From an uncultured Verrucomicrobiota bacterium (GTDB taxonomy: Bacteria > Verrucomicrobiota > Verrucomicrobiia > Opitutales > Opitutaceae), in assembly GCA_903898675.1 (NCBI GenBank), contig CAIUGM010000036.1, positions 62,001-126,000 on the forward strand: a stretch of DNA of 64,000 nt, in the 5' to 3' direction. Of this stretch, positions 11,539 to 22,344 are shown one piece after another. Under the pieces are notes generated by a model that saw nothing but the letters and a program-made list of their open reading frames with translations, ran no database searches and was not told the origin of the DNA. Positions within the stretch are counted from its first letter, which is position 1. Each line of letters begins with the position of its first letter. The position numbers and the translations under genes are program-made.

Positions 11539-11633
11539 GATTTACGATTTTGGATTTACGATTTACGATTGTCGGGGCGATTCAAACTAATCCGCCCGAC
11601 TCTGGTTAGGCGCTGAATCGTAATTCGTAAATC
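11539..11633. repeat. intergenic dyad of degenerate ~7-nt (ATTTACG) repeats
   Basis: Left arm GATTTACGATTTACGATT (11553-11570) is complementary to AATCGTAATTCGTAAATC (11616-11633) with one mismatch; a nested GTCGGGGCG/CGCCCGAC dyad lies inside; an additional GATTTACGATTTT copy lies at 11539. Confidence 0.85.
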
Positions 11634-11653
11634 AAACTTCGCGATTCAATCAA

Positions 11654-12535
11654 TCAGCCGTGCACGATTTCTGTCCCTACACCTTGATCGGTGAAAATCT
11701 CGAGCAGCAGGCTGTGCGGCATGCGCCCGTCCACGAAATGGACGCGCTGCACGCCTTCCTGCAGCGCGCGCACGGCGCTCTGCACCTTGGGCCGCATGCC
11801 CTTGTCGATGATGCCCTTCTTCTTCAAGCCCTCCACCTCGCCGACCTTGACGGTGGAAATGAGGGTCGTGGGATTCTTCGGATCCGCGAGCAGTCCCGGG
11901 ACGTCGCTCATGTACACAAGCCGGCGGGCGCGCAGGGCGCTGGCCACGCGGCCGGCCACGGTGTCGGCATTCACGTTGTACGGTTTGCCATCGTAGCCCT
12001 CGGCCACGGGGGAGATCACCGGCATGAAACCGTCCGCGATCTCCTTCTTGATGAGCTTCACCTTCACCTCGGTCACATCGCCGACGTAGCCGAGATCACA
12101 GGGATTGCCGTCGTCGTCCACGCTGAGCTTGTTGCAGACGATCACGCTGTCGCCGGGCAGGCCCTTCGGCCGGGCTTTGACCGCGGCGAGCGTATCGCAG
12201 ACGTTCTTGTTCACGACCTCGTCCAGGGTTTTTTTCACGATGGCGATCGTCGCCTCGTCGGTCACGCGCAGGCCGTTGACGAAATTCGGTTTCAAGCCGG
12301 CCCCGTCCATGGCGCGGGAGATCGCCTTGCCGCCGCCATGCACCACGACGACGTTGATCCCGACCGCGGCAAGGAAGGCGATGTCGGTGGCGACACTGGT
12401 GCGGACCGTCGGGTCCGGGTCGTCCATGAAACTCCCGCCGTATTTGACCACGAAGGTGGAGCCGTGGAAGTCCTGGATGTAAGGCAGGGCCTCAAGAAGC
12501 ACGCGCGCTTTGGCAATGACCTCGGTAACGTCCAT
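11654..12535 (-). CDS. argB: acetylglutamate kinase
   Basis: [13 protein letters not shown]...[20 protein letters not shown]...[31 protein letters not shown]. Confidence 0.96.
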   Translation of the reverse strand: MDVTEVIAKARVLLEALPYIQDFHGSTFVVKYGGSFMDDPDPTVRTSVATDIAFLAAVGINVVVVHGGGKAISRAMDGAGLKPNFVNGLRVTDEATIAIVKKTLDEVVNKNVCDTLAAVKARPKGLPGDSVIVCNKLSVDDDGNPCDLGYVGDVTEVKVKLIKKEIADGFMPVISPVAEGYDGKPYNVNADTVAGRVASALRARRLVYMSDVPGLLADPKNPTTLISTVKVGEVEGLKKKGIIDKGMRPKVQSAVRALQEGVQRVHFVDGRMPHSLLLEIFTDQGVGTEIVHG

Positions 12536-12641
12536 CAGTCGTTCAGCAGCGGAGGAAATTGGATTGCCCGGCGTTCATCAGTTTTTCGCGTGGAAGAATC
12601 TGTTAAGGCAATGCGCGCAGATTTCACTAACAAAATGCGGC

Positions 12642-13874
12642 TCACTCGCTCTTGTTGTAATTAACATAGCCCTCGGTCAGGTCGGTCGCCAGCAACCGGA
12701 AGGCCGCCTTGCCGAGGTGCAGGTTGAGGGTGATCGTGAACCGCCGCGCCTTGACGATCTCCTTCCACTTCGGCTTCAGCTCGGCGTGCGGCCGGCCGGC
12801 GGTCATCGCGGGCGTGTCGTTGTAGAGAATATCCAGCTTGGCCTCGACCAGCTTGGCCCCGGCATAGCCGGCCGCGTCGGCCAGGCGGCCCCAGTTCGGG
12901 TCCTCGCCGTACCAGGAGGATTTAACCAGCAGGGAGTTCCCGATCGCGCGCGCCACCTTCTCGGCATCCTCCGCGGACGCGGCCCCGGCCACCTTCACCT
13001 CGACCACCTTGGTGATTTTTTCGCCGTCGGACACGATCTTGTCCGCCAGGGCGTCGCAGACCTTCCACACCGCCTCGGCAAACAGGACCCGCAGCTCGCG
13101 CGGGCTCTTGTCGCCCACGCTCACGCCGGAGTGGCCGTTGGCCAGCATCAGCACGGTGTCGTTGGTGCTCATGTCGCCGTCCACCGTGATGCAGTTAAAA
13201 GTCCCGGTGACCGCCTCGGAGAGGGTTTTCTGCAGGAAGCTGCGGGGAACGGAGAAATCCGTCGCGAGAAACGCCAGCATCGTGGCCATGTTGGGCTGGA
13301 TCATGCCGGCGCCCTTGGCGACGCCCGCGACGACATGTTTCTTGCCGTCGTAGGTGAAGCTCACGGTCACGGTCTTGGCGCGGGTGTCCGAGGTCAGGAT
13401 CGCATCCGCAGCCTTCTTGCCGTGGACCGGCGTGCGGCCCTTTTCCGAAACCGCCCGTTCCAGGCCCTTCAGCAGGCGGTCCATCGGCATCGGCTGGCCG
13501 ATGCGACCCGTGGAGCAGATGAAAAACGACGCGGGCTTGAGATTGAGCGAGGCGGAGGCGCGCTGGGCGGTCGCCTGGGCATCGCGCAGGCCGTCGGCGC
13601 CGGTACACGCGTTGGCGTTGCCCGAGTTGGCGATGATGCCATGGAACGGCCCGCCCTCGGCGAGGTGTTTCTGGCAGAGCAGCACCGGGGCGGCCTTCAC
13701 GGCGTTCTTGGTGAACGTGCCGGCCGCGGTGCAGGGCCGGAGGGAAAAAAACAGCGACAGGTCGAGGCGCTTCAAATCGTTCTTTTCACGAATGTCGCAG
13801 GCCACGCCCGCCGCCTCAAAGCCCGGCACATCGGTGAGGCCGGCCGTATCAGGGGTAACAATCAATTGGGTCAT
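12642..13874 (-). CDS. argJ: bifunctional glutamate N-acetyltransferase/ornithine acetyltransferase
   Basis: KGAGMIQPNMATMLAFLATD (ArgJ cleavage-site region), GIIANSGNANACTG, VDGDMSTNDTVLMLANG; start at MTQLIVTP. Confidence 0.96.
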   Translation of the reverse strand: MTQLIVTPDTAGLTDVPGFEAAGVACDIREKNDLKRLDLSLFFSLRPCTAAGTFTKNAVKAAPVLLCQKHLAEGGPFHGIIANSGNANACTGADGLRDAQATAQRASASLNLKPASFFICSTGRIGQPMPMDRLLKGLERAVSEKGRTPVHGKKAADAILTSDTRAKTVTVSFTYDGKKHVVAGVAKGAGMIQPNMATMLAFLATDFSVPRSFLQKTLSEAVTGTFNCITVDGDMSTNDTVLMLANGHSGVSVGDKSPRELRVLFAEAVWKVCDALADKIVSDGEKITKVVEVKVAGAASAEDAEKVARAIGNSLLVKSSWYGEDPNWGRLADAAGYAGAKLVEAKLDILYNDTPAMTAGRPHAELKPKWKEIVKARRFTITLNLHLGKAAFRLLATDLTEGYVNYNKSE

Positions 13875-13913
13875 GGGAGGGGAGCGGGGTTCGACACCGG
13901 GCGCGGCCGGCAA

Positions 13914-14945
13914 TCAGGCGAGGCCGGCGGTTTCGGCGAAGCCGCACCAAAGGTTCATGATCTGCACCGCCTGGCCGCTCGCGCCCTTGACCAGGTTGTC
14001 GAGCGCCGAGGTCAGGACGAAATTTCCTGTCCGGGCGTCGTGCACGGCCGACAGATCGACGCGGTTGGTGCCGGTGACGTAGGCCGTGTCGGGCGTTTCC
14101 CCGCTGGGCAGAATCGCCACGAACGGCCGGCCGGCATAGGCGGCATGCCAGGCGGCGTACAGCGACTCGATCGTGGCGCCCCTCGCGGCCGGGACCGTGA
14201 TGGTGGTCGCGATGCCGCGCCGCATCGGCGCGAGGTGGGGATTGAACTGCACGACGACGGCCGAACCCGCGGCCGCGGAAAGCTGCTCCTCGATCTCGGC
14301 CAGGTGGCGGTGCTTGGTGAGACCGTAGGCCTTGGCGCTCTCGGCCCGCTCGACGTAGAGGTACTGCTCATCGAGCTTCTTGCCCGCGCCGCTGACGCCG
14401 CTGAAGGAATTGACCACGATATGCTCGCGCGTGACGAGCCCGGCCTGAAGCAGGGGCACGAGCGGCACGAGCGTGCTGGTCGGGTAGCAGCCCGGCGCGG
14501 CGGCGAGCTTGATCTCGGTCAGCCATTTCGGGTCGGTCAGCTCGGGCAGGACGAAGCGCGCCTGCGGCAGCAGGGCCGGGGCGTGGTGGTGGCCGTAGTA
14601 TTTCTCGTAGGTCGCGAGATCGGCGACGCGGAAATCCGCGCTAAGATCGATGACCTTGCGCCCGGTGGGCACGAGGGCCTGGGCGAAATCCGCCGCGGCG
14701 CCATGCGGCAACGCGAGAAACCACACGTCGATATCGGAGCGCGCGGCGAGGGCCGCGGGGTCGGACTCGCTGAACTTGAGCTGCGCGGCCGCCGGGCCGC
14801 GCAGGGACGGGATGATCGCGGCCAGCGGCTTGCCCGCGTGCTGCCGCGAGGTGACCACAGTCAGCTTGGCCTGCGGATGACCGAGGAGGAGCCTGACCAG
14901 AACTTCGCCGGAGTAACCCGACGCGCCGACTACACCGACATTCAT
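13914..14945 (-). CDS. argC: N-acetyl-gamma-glutamyl-phosphate reductase
   Basis: MNVGVVGASGYSGEVLVRLLLGHPQ...AAPGCYPTSTLVPLVPLL...FSGVSGAGKK. Confidence 0.96.
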   Translation of the reverse strand: MNVGVVGASGYSGEVLVRLLLGHPQAKLTVVTSRQHAGKPLAAIIPSLRGPAAAQLKFSESDPAALAARSDIDVWFLALPHGAAADFAQALVPTGRKVIDLSADFRVADLATYEKYYGHHHAPALLPQARFVLPELTDPKWLTEIKLAAAPGCYPTSTLVPLVPLLQAGLVTREHIVVNSFSGVSGAGKKLDEQYLYVERAESAKAYGLTKHRHLAEIEEQLSAAAGSAVVVQFNPHLAPMRRGIATTITVPAARGATIESLYAAWHAAYAGRPFVAILPSGETPDTAYVTGTNRVDLSAVHDARTGNFVLTSALDNLVKGASGQAVQIMNLWCGFAETAGLA

Positions 14946-15003
14946 TTAAGGAGGCTGCAGAGTTAATAATTCCCGCGGGGGAATCGAGAAGTTTCGTATC
15001 CCA

Positions 15004-15041
15004 CAAAAACAGAAGCGGAGGCCGTGGGGCGCTCCGCTTCT
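15004..15041 (-). terminator. Rho-independent terminator downstream of rpsI
   Basis: Stem AGAAGCGGA...TCCGCTTCT followed on minus strand by GTTTTTGT. Confidence 0.8.
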
Positions 15042-15063
15042 TTGAAACTGACTCCGGTTCCGG

Positions 15064-15466
<403 letters not shown>

Positions 15467-15469
15467 GGA

Positions 15470-15898
15470 TTACTTTAAGGTAACGGGGTTCTGGGCCGCG
15501 TGATCGTGGGTCGCGCCCGGGAAAACCCGGAGCTTGGTCAGCATCGTGCGGGCCAGGCGGTTCTTCGGCAGCATGCCCTTGACGGCCTGCATGACGATAA
15601 ATTCGGGCTTCTTCTGGCGGACCTCGGTCAGCTTGCGGTACTTCTCGCCGCCGACGTAGCCGGAGAACGACATGTATTCGGTGGCCTCTTCCTTCTTACC
15701 AGTGAGGACGACCTTGCTCGCGTTGATGACGACGACAAAGTCACCGGTGTCGACGTGGGGCGTGTAAGTGGGCTTGTGACGGCCGCGCAGGATATTGGCG
15801 GCTTTAACGGCGAGACGGCCCAGCACTTTGCCTTCGGCATCGATCAGATACCACTTGGCTGGTTGCTTCGTCTCATTCTTGGCCAGATAGGTTTTCAT
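15470..15898 (-). CDS. rplM: 50S ribosomal protein L13
   Basis: WYLIDAEGKVLGRLAVKAANILRGRHKPTYTPHVDTGDFVVVINASKVVLTGKK...MLPKNRLARTMLTKLRVF; start at MKTYLAKN. Confidence 0.97.
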   Translation of the reverse strand: MKTYLAKNETKQPAKWYLIDAEGKVLGRLAVKAANILRGRHKPTYTPHVDTGDFVVVINASKVVLTGKKEEATEYMSFSGYVGGEKYRKLTEVRQKKPEFIVMQAVKGMLPKNRLARTMLTKLRVFPGATHDHAAQNPVTLK

Positions 15899-15993
15899 TT
15901 GCGGAAAGGGGCCAAAGGGAAGGATTTCACCACCCCCTGTCAACCCCGAACCTTTCACATTCTTGAAAAGCGTCCCCGGAGTGGCTTAACGCC

Positions 15994-16752
15994 TCAAAAA
16001 TCGAGGTTTACGCCGAGAGTCAGCCAGAAATTTTGCCCGCCGGACAGGCCAAACGGCCCATTGGTCGCCGAGCGACCCTTGGTATTGGTGTAGTGGAGAC
16101 CAGTCACAAGGGTGGCATGCGGCACAAGGTAGCCAAGACTGTACGGCAGATTGGCCTCCGCACCCCAGTAACCATAGCCATCCCGGCGGGGCCGGCCCGT
16201 CGAGTCCGGCCGCCAGTTTTCACCCGCGGTACAACCCGCGAAAAAGTTCAGGTCCAGAAATGTACCGAGACCGGTGAGCGGAACGCTGTAAGCGAGCCCG
16301 CCCAGGGTCGTGTCCGCACGCAAACGGAAGTCATGAAAATAGGCCAGGCTCGGCGTGAAGCCCTTGATCGGGACCAGCGACACCGTGAGGCCACTGTCGA
16401 ACGAATGCCGCGTCTCGCCGGCCGGCCCGCCGTTGGTCCAGTACTGCGTGGCCTTGACCTCGATCACCAGACACTCGGCCACCGGCGAGGAATACGCCGC
16501 GCCCAGATTCAGGTCCCTCCCCCCACCGGGCTTGAACGGCTGGTTGGCCCACAAACTCCCGCGAAAACCGTCCCGGGCAAGCGCCAGTTCCGCCTGGGTT
16601 GAGGCCGCCGCCTTTTCCACTCCACGAAAGACATATTTCGAGGCCAGGCCAAGGCCAGCCTGCACGGTTGTCTCCTCCCCGGCTTTCAGTCCCGGGGCCA
16701 CTGCCAGCAAGATCGCGAGAAAAAGGCCGGAGAATGTTTGAGTGGAACGCAT
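15994..16752 (-). CDS. outer-membrane beta-barrel protein (TIGR02001-like)
   Basis: Signal peptide, VQAGLGLASKYVFRGVEKAAASTQAELALARDGFRGSLWANQPF..., alternating beta strands, terminal LGVNLDF ending in F. Confidence 0.6.
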   Translation of the reverse strand: MRSTQTFSGLFLAILLAVAPGLKAGEETTVQAGLGLASKYVFRGVEKAAASTQAELALARDGFRGSLWANQPFKPGGGRDLNLGAAYSSPVAECLVIEVKATQYWTNGGPAGETRHSFDSGLTVSLVPIKGFTPSLAYFHDFRLRADTTLGGLAYSVPLTGLGTFLDLNFFAGCTAGENWRPDSTGRPRRDGYGYWGAEANLPYSLGYLVPHATLVTGLHYTNTKGRSATNGPFGLSGGQNFWLTLGVNLDF

Positions 16753-16814
16753 TGAAACCGCTGGCCATGGATGTGTTTGTTTTCGACCCGGTTGTCCACA
16801 CACTCATTCCAGCC

Positions 16815-17198
16815 ATGAACACTGCTCCCCGCTGGATTGCACTCACCGCCGGCCTCCTGGGCTTCGCCGGGGTGGTACTGGGGGCGTTCGGGGCCCACCT
16901 CCTGAAGGAAACCCTGACCGCCAGTGGCAGTCTGGCGATCTGGCAGACCGCGGTGCTTTACCACCTCGTCCACTCCGTGGCCCTGCTGGCCGTGGCCGGT
17001 TGGTCCGGGGCTGGGCCCAAACTGGCCTGGATCGCCCGCTGCTGGACTGCCGGCATCGTCCTTTTCTCGGGATCACTTTACTGGCTGGCCCTGGGCGGGC
17101 CGAAGATCCTCGGTCCGGTCACGCCGCTCGGCGGTCTGGCTCTCCTGCTCGGCTGGATGTTCGTCGCCCTCGGCGCATTTGCCGCCCCCAAGGCATGA
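16815..17198 (+). CDS. DUF423 small membrane protein
   Basis: LTAGLLGFAGVVLGAFGAHLLKETL...WQTAVLYHLVHSVALL...FSGSLYWLAL...TPLGGLALLLGWMFVALGAF. Confidence 0.88.
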   Translation: MNTAPRWIALTAGLLGFAGVVLGAFGAHLLKETLTASGSLAIWQTAVLYHLVHSVALLAVAGWSGAGPKLAWIARCWTAGIVLFSGSLYWLALGGPKILGPVTPLGGLALLLGWMFVALGAFAAPKA

Positions 17199-18622
17199 AG
17201 CTCCCGCCGCCCTTGCTCGCCGCCTTGTCCGCCCTCCGGTCCGCCGGGGGCCGGCCGCGCCTGGTGGGCGGATGCGTGCGGGACTGGCTGCTTGGCTTGG
17301 AACCCAAGGATTTCGATGTCGAGGTTTTCGGCCTTGATTATGAAGCGATGGGCCGGGCGCTTGCACCCTTTGGCCCGACCGACCTGGTTGGTCGCAGCTT
17401 CGGCGTCCTGAAGGTCCGCCTCGACGGATTCGAATATGATTTCAGCCTGCCGCGGCGTGAATCCAAGACGGGCGCAGGGCACCGCGGCTTCGCCGTCGCG
17501 CCGGATCCCGAGCTGACGGAGGCCGAGGCCGCCGCGCGGCGGGATTTCACGATCAACGCCATCGCCTACGATCCGCTGGAAAACCGCCTCATTGACCTGC
17601 ATGGCGGCACAGAGGACCTGAAGCGGCGGATCCTGCGTCACACCGGCCCGGCCTTTGTGGAGGATCCGCTTCGCGTCCTGCGCGGTTTTCAACTCGCGGC
17701 CCGGTTCGAACTGACCCTGGCCCCGGAAACCGCCGCCTTGGGGCGATCTATTTCCGAAAGCTATCGTGAACTGGCCGTCGAACGGGTGTGGGGTGAATGG
17801 GACAAATGGGCGACCAAGGCGACCAAGCCCTCGTGTGGCATCGCCGTGCTCAAGCAGACGGGATGGCTGCGGCATTTTCCGGAGATCGCGGCCCTCGACG
17901 GTGTCCCGCAGGAACCCGAGTGGCACCCCGAGGGCGACGTGCTCGTCCACACGAATCATTGTCTCGACGCCCTTGTGGAGCTGGCTTCCTGGCGCGACGG
18001 CTCCCCGGACAGCCGGCGGCGGCTCTCCTTCAGCGTGCTGGCGCATGATTTCGGCAAGGCGGTCACCACCAAGCAGGCGGAGCGACGCGGCCGGGTCCGC
18101 TGGGTCAGCCCGGAACACGAGGCGGCCGGCGGACCGCTGGCGGAAACTTTTCTCCTGCGGATCGGCGCGCCGCTCGACCTGATCAATTATGTCCGCCCGC
18201 TCGTGATGAACCACCTGCTGCATCACGACCAGCAACCGGCATTTCGCGACACGACGGTCCGGCGGCTGGCGCGCAAGATTTCCCCCGCCACGCTCGATGA
18301 ATTGCTGGCCGTGATGCAGGCGGACCACCTGGGCCGCCCGCCGTTGATCCCGGCGGAAACCGTCCGGCGCCTCGACCAGCTGCGTACCGCCGCCCAGCGG
18401 CTGGCGCTGGAGCATGCGGCGCCCAAGCCCGTCGTCCTCGGCCGGCACATCATTGCGCTCGGGTACCAGCCCGGCCCGCAATTCAAGCGGGTGCTCGATG
18501 CCGCCTTCGAGTCCCAGCTCGACGGCGCCTTCGCCGATGAAGCGGGCGGCATCGAATGGATGAGAAACTATTTGCGGGCCCATCCGCCTCTTTTATCCTC
18601 CCAGCAGGTCTATAAATCATGA
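17195..18622 (+). CDS. cca: CCA-adding / poly(A) polymerase-type nucleotidyltransferase with HD domain
   Basis: [31 protein letters not shown]...[57 protein letters not shown]...[12 protein letters not shown]. Starts in an ATGA overlap with DUF423. Confidence 0.9.
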   Translation: MKLPPPLLAALSALRSAGGRPRLVGGCVRDWLLGLEPKDFDVEVFGLDYEAMGRALAPFGPTDLVGRSFGVLKVRLDGFEYDFSLPRRESKTGAGHRGFAVAPDPELTEAEAAARRDFTINAIAYDPLENRLIDLHGGTEDLKRRILRHTGPAFVEDPLRVLRGFQLAARFELTLAPETAALGRSISESYRELAVERVWGEWDKWATKATKPSCGIAVLKQTGWLRHFPEIAALDGVPQEPEWHPEGDVLVHTNHCLDALVELASWRDGSPDSRRRLSFSVLAHDFGKAVTTKQAERRGRVRWVSPEHEAAGGPLAETFLLRIGAPLDLINYVRPLVMNHLLHHDQQPAFRDTTVRRLARKISPATLDELLAVMQADHLGRPPLIPAETVRRLDQLRTAAQRLALEHAAPKPVVLGRHIIALGYQPGPQFKRVLDAAFESQLDGAFADEAGGIEWMRNYLRAHPPLLSSQQVYKS

Positions 18623-19569
18623 GCACTTCCACGCAACTCGACCAACTCAAGCAATTCACCAAAGTCGTGGCCGACACGGGCGACTTCGCGAGCATGAAGG
18701 AATATGCTCCCCAGGACGCCACGACCAACCCGAGCCTGATCCTCAAGGCGGCCGGGCTACCCGCCTACGCCTACCTGATCGACAAGGCGATCAAGGACGC
18801 CGGCACCGGCGCGAGCACCGAGAAGGTCATCGACCAGCTGCTCGTGCTCTTCGGCCTGGAAATCCTGAAGATCGTCCCCGGCCGCGTGTCGACCGAGGTG
18901 GACGCCCGCCTGTCCTTTGATCGCGACGGCTCGATCGCGAAGGCGCACGAGATCATCGCCCTTTACGAGAAGGCCGGCATCCCGCGCACGCGCATCCTGA
19001 TCAAGCTCGCCTCCACGTGGGAAGGCATCAAGGCCGCCGAACTGCTGCAGAAGGAAGGGATCAACTGCAACCTGACGCTGCTCTTCTCCTTCGCGCAGGC
19101 CGTGGCCTGCGCCGAGGCCAAGGTCCAGCTGATCTCGCCGTTTGTCGGTCGCATTCTCGACTGGTACAAGAAGAGCACGGGCAGGGATTACGCCCCGGCC
19201 GAGGATCCGGGCGTCGTCTCCGTCACCCAGATCTACACTTACTACAAGAAATTCGGCCACGCTACCGAGGTCATGGGCGCCTCCTTCCGCAACAAGGGGG
19301 AAATCACCGAGCTCGCGGGCTGCGACCTGCTCACCATCAGCCCGTCACTGCTCGCCGAGCTCAAGGCCAGCACGGAGCCGCTCGCCCGAAAACTCGATCC
19401 GGCGAAGGCCGCGGCGGCCGACCTGAAGAAGGTGTCGTTCGATGAGAAAGGCTTCCGGTTCGCCTTGAACGAGGACCCGATGGCCACGGAAAAAACCGCC
19501 GAGGGCATCCGGGTATTCTCCGCCGACATCGTCAAGCTTGAGCAGCTGATCAAGCAGAAGCGCGGCTGA
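18619..19569 (+). CDS. tal: transaldolase
   Basis: [13 protein letters not shown]...[12 protein letters not shown]...[42 protein letters not shown]...[17 protein letters not shown] overlap with cca. Confidence 0.96.
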   Translation: MSTSTQLDQLKQFTKVVADTGDFASMKEYAPQDATTNPSLILKAAGLPAYAYLIDKAIKDAGTGASTEKVIDQLLVLFGLEILKIVPGRVSTEVDARLSFDRDGSIAKAHEIIALYEKAGIPRTRILIKLASTWEGIKAAELLQKEGINCNLTLLFSFAQAVACAEAKVQLISPFVGRILDWYKKSTGRDYAPAEDPGVVSVTQIYTYYKKFGHATEVMGASFRNKGEITELAGCDLLTISPSLLAELKASTEPLARKLDPAKAAAADLKKVSFDEKGFRFALNEDPMATEKTAEGIRVFSADIVKLEQLIKQKRG

Positions 19570-19593
19570 GGCCCGGGGCGCGCGGCACCGAAG

Positions 19594-21591
19594 ATGATTC
19601 GCGCCTTTCAGTGGGATCTGGCCCGGCAGGTCGAGCGCCTGGATTTTCTCAAGAAACTCCTCCCGCGTTACGCCCGGTGGGGCTACCAGGAACTCTACCT
19701 GCATCTCGAGGATGCCGTGCACTACCCCAGCCTGCCCGGGATCGGCCGCGATGACGCCTACAGCTACGAGGAGCTGGGCGAACTGGTCCTGGCCGCGGCC
19801 CAAAACGGCATCCGGGTCGTGCCGATCGTCAATCTCCTCGGTCACACGCAATACCTGATCAAGCATCCGGACTGGCGGGACCTGAACGAGCTGCGGGACG
19901 AGGAGGGCCGCGCCCGGGAACGCGGCCAGGTTTGCCCGTTGCATCCGCGCCTGGGGGAAGTGGCGGAAAAATTGCTGCGCGACATGGCCCCCTTTTGCAC
20001 CGCGGGGAAAGTGCACGTCGGCCTGGACGAATCCTTCCATCTCGGCCAATGCCCCCGCTGTCGCGAGGAAGTGGCCCGGATCGGACTGGCCGGTCATTTC
20101 GCCGGTCATGCCAGCCGCCTCTCGGCCCTTTGTGGCCGGGTCAATCTCCAGCTGGGGCTTTGGGCGGACATGCTGTATTTCATTCCCGAGGCCATCCCGC
20201 TCCTGCCGCGGGGCATCACGGCCTACGACTGGTATTACTACCCGTTCGCGGAAAAGCCCCGGGTGGAGTTCTTCAACTTCGCCGAACGGGATCTCCAGCC
20301 GGCGCTGAAGAAACAAGGGATCGCCTACTACGGCTGTCCGATGAACGGGGCGTTCCGCTACGAGCCGCTGCCCGTGTTTGGCGACCGTCTCGCGAACATC
20401 CGGTCGTGGTGGCGGCGCTGCGCCGCGGTTAACGCCGAGGGATTTCTGGTGACCTCATGGGAAGCGAACCGCCTCGCGCTTGAAACCACGACCATCGTTG
20501 ACGCCGCCGCCGCCGGTTTCTGGCTCGCACCCGGGCCCGACGATGCGACCACCCTGCTCGCGCAGGGCTTGAAACGTTTTTACGGATCCCAGATCCCGCG
20601 CTCTCTGGCCCGCGGGTTGCTCGCGGCCGATGAGCATGCCTTTGCCGGCTACGCCCGCTGGGAGATCAACGATCGCTGGGACACTTTTGCCGGCAACGAA
20701 AGCCTCAAGCCGTACGAAGCCGACGAACGGTTCTTCGCCCGGCTTCTGCTCCCGCCGCCGGCCTGGCCCAAGGCCCTGGCCGCCAGCCTCAACTTTCGTC
20801 TCTACCTGGCCCGCCGGGATGTCTTCGTCCGCGAGACGGCGCGCGCAGTCTTCAGGCTCCGGCGGCTGTATGCCGCCGGAAAACCAGCCGAACTTTTCAA
20901 GCTGCTCGCCCAACTGGACGCGCAGCGCACCCGCTTCGCCCACTCCATGCGTTCCGGCCGGCAAGCCGCGCAAGGCATGTGGCGCCGGACCAGAGACTCC
21001 CGCGGGGCCAACCCAAACCGCCTGATGCTGGAAGGCGACGCGACGCGCCTGGCCGGATGGCGGCAATGGCTCAAGCGGGTGCGCAAGGATCCCGTGCTGA
21101 TCTGGCAGGCGTCACCCTTCTGCGGCGCCTGGCAGTTGCAGTTCATGGTGCATAATTTCGCCCCGGCGGTCCAGCGGGTGGCGGTCGAACAGCAACAGAC
21201 CGACGGCACCTGGCGCGAACTGGCCGGCCGGTACACGATCGAGTTTCGCGCGAAGGCCGCGCGCAGCAGTACCAAGATCAAGCGCGAGTTCACGGTGCCC
21301 TTGACGCCGGCCTCCGGTAGCGCCCGCCTGCCCGATCCGTCACCGGTGTTTGCGGCCCTGCGCCTTGCCTTGCGGGGCGTCGGCCAGGTGGCCATCAGCC
21401 AGGTGGCCCTGACCAATGGCGCCGAGGTCAGCCTGCTTCAGCGCCCCCGCCAGAGAAAGATCCTGGGCACCCCGGCGCCCCGGCGGGGATTGCCCAGGCC
21501 GGATTCCGCTGGCGCACCCATGCTGCTGAAAAATCCCAAGCTCCTTCCTGCGGTTAAAAGCATCGACAGCCGCGGCGGCCCGGACGCATAA
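19594..21591 (+). CDS. glycoside hydrolase family 20-like protein without signal peptide
   Basis: N-terminal TIM-barrel-like segment, GIRVVPIVNLLGHTQYLIKHP, catalytic-type motif HVGLDES (GH20 HxGxDE). Confidence 0.7.
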   Translation: MIRAFQWDLARQVERLDFLKKLLPRYARWGYQELYLHLEDAVHYPSLPGIGRDDAYSYEELGELVLAAAQNGIRVVPIVNLLGHTQYLIKHPDWRDLNELRDEEGRARERGQVCPLHPRLGEVAEKLLRDMAPFCTAGKVHVGLDESFHLGQCPRCREEVARIGLAGHFAGHASRLSALCGRVNLQLGLWADMLYFIPEAIPLLPRGITAYDWYYYPFAEKPRVEFFNFAERDLQPALKKQGIAYYGCPMNGAFRYEPLPVFGDRLANIRSWWRRCAAVNAEGFLVTSWEANRLALETTTIVDAAAAGFWLAPGPDDATTLLAQGLKRFYGSQIPRSLARGLLAADEHAFAGYARWEINDRWDTFAGNESLKPYEADERFFARLLLPPPAWPKALAASLNFRLYLARRDVFVRETARAVFRLRRLYAAGKPAELFKLLAQLDAQRTRFAHSMRSGRQAAQGMWRRTRDSRGANPNRLMLEGDATRLAGWRQWLKRVRKDPVLIWQASPFCGAWQLQFMVHNFAPAVQRVAVEQQQTDGTWRELAGRYTIEFRAKAARSSTKIKREFTVPLTPASGSARLPDPSPVFAALRLALRGVGQVAISQVALTNGAEVSLLQRPRQRKILGTPAPRRGLPRPDSAGAPMLLKNPKLLPAVKSIDSRGGPDA

Positions 21592-21608
21592 ATAGCGGCG
21601 AAATATTT

Positions 21609-22199
21609 ATGGAAACGTACAAATTTCGTCGGCCGCGGATTCAACGATCGGGAGCCGGCCGGAAAGCGCTTTGGATCCTGGCTCTGGGACTGGGCTGCAC
21701 CGCCCTCGTCCAAGCCGATGACTCCCTGAAGAATATCTTCAGCCCCGAGGAATATCAGGCCGCGGGATTGGAAAAGCTCAGCCCGGAAGAACAAGCCGTG
21801 CTGCTCCGCGCCCTGCATCAGCGTGGGCTGGGTGCTCCGGGCAGCGCGCACAAGATCACCGCCGTCAAAGCCGAAACCCCGCCCCCGGAGAAAAAGGGAA
21901 TCTGGGCGCGCGTCATGGATTTCGGGGCTGAGCAACTTCCGTTGAAGAGCGAAAAAGATCCCGGCGAGGTAACCGAAGTGGATGCCCAGATGACCGAGCC
22001 CTTCGACGGCTTGACGGGCAAGACGCTGTTCCGCCTGGACAATGGCCAGGTCTGGCAACAGCGGGCCGGCGAGGAATATTTCCTGGGCAAGGCGATTCCC
22101 AACCCCAAGGTCGTGATCATGCGAACCCGTCTCGGCTACCGCATCAAGATCCCCGAAGTCGGCGCAGGCTTCGATGTCGCGGTGAAGCGCATCAAGTAA
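21609..22199 (+). CDS. hypothetical secreted protein
   Basis: Signal-like RKALWILALGLGCTALVQADD, no recognised domain; 17 nt after the GH20-like gene. Confidence 0.65.
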   Translation: METYKFRRPRIQRSGAGRKALWILALGLGCTALVQADDSLKNIFSPEEYQAAGLEKLSPEEQAVLLRALHQRGLGAPGSAHKITAVKAETPPPEKKGIWARVMDFGAEQLPLKSEKDPGEVTEVDAQMTEPFDGLTGKTLFRLDNGQVWQQRAGEEYFLGKAIPNPKVVIMRTRLGYRIKIPEVGAGFDVAVKRIK

Positions 22200-22288
22200 A
22201 GTCCGGACGCGCTTGGATTACCCGCGACTGATCCGGCGCCGCTCGTGAGTGGCTCGGCCCCCCAAGGCTTAAGCCATTCCGCGCAGCC

Positions 22289-22319
22289 AAAAAAAGGCGC
22301 CCCCTTGCGGGAGCGCCTT
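22289..22319 (-). terminator. Rho-independent terminator downstream of second TonB receptor
   Basis: AAGGCGC-ccccttgcggga-GCGCCTT stem, with TTTTTTT on the minus-strand 3' side. Confidence 0.85.
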
Positions 22320-22344
22320 GGTAAGTCAGGAGATCAGGCTCGGC

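Noticed and set aside
12510-14966. 818-aa plus-strand ORF opposite argJ and argC
   Set aside because: Overlaps two confidently assigned arg genes; compositionally spurious.
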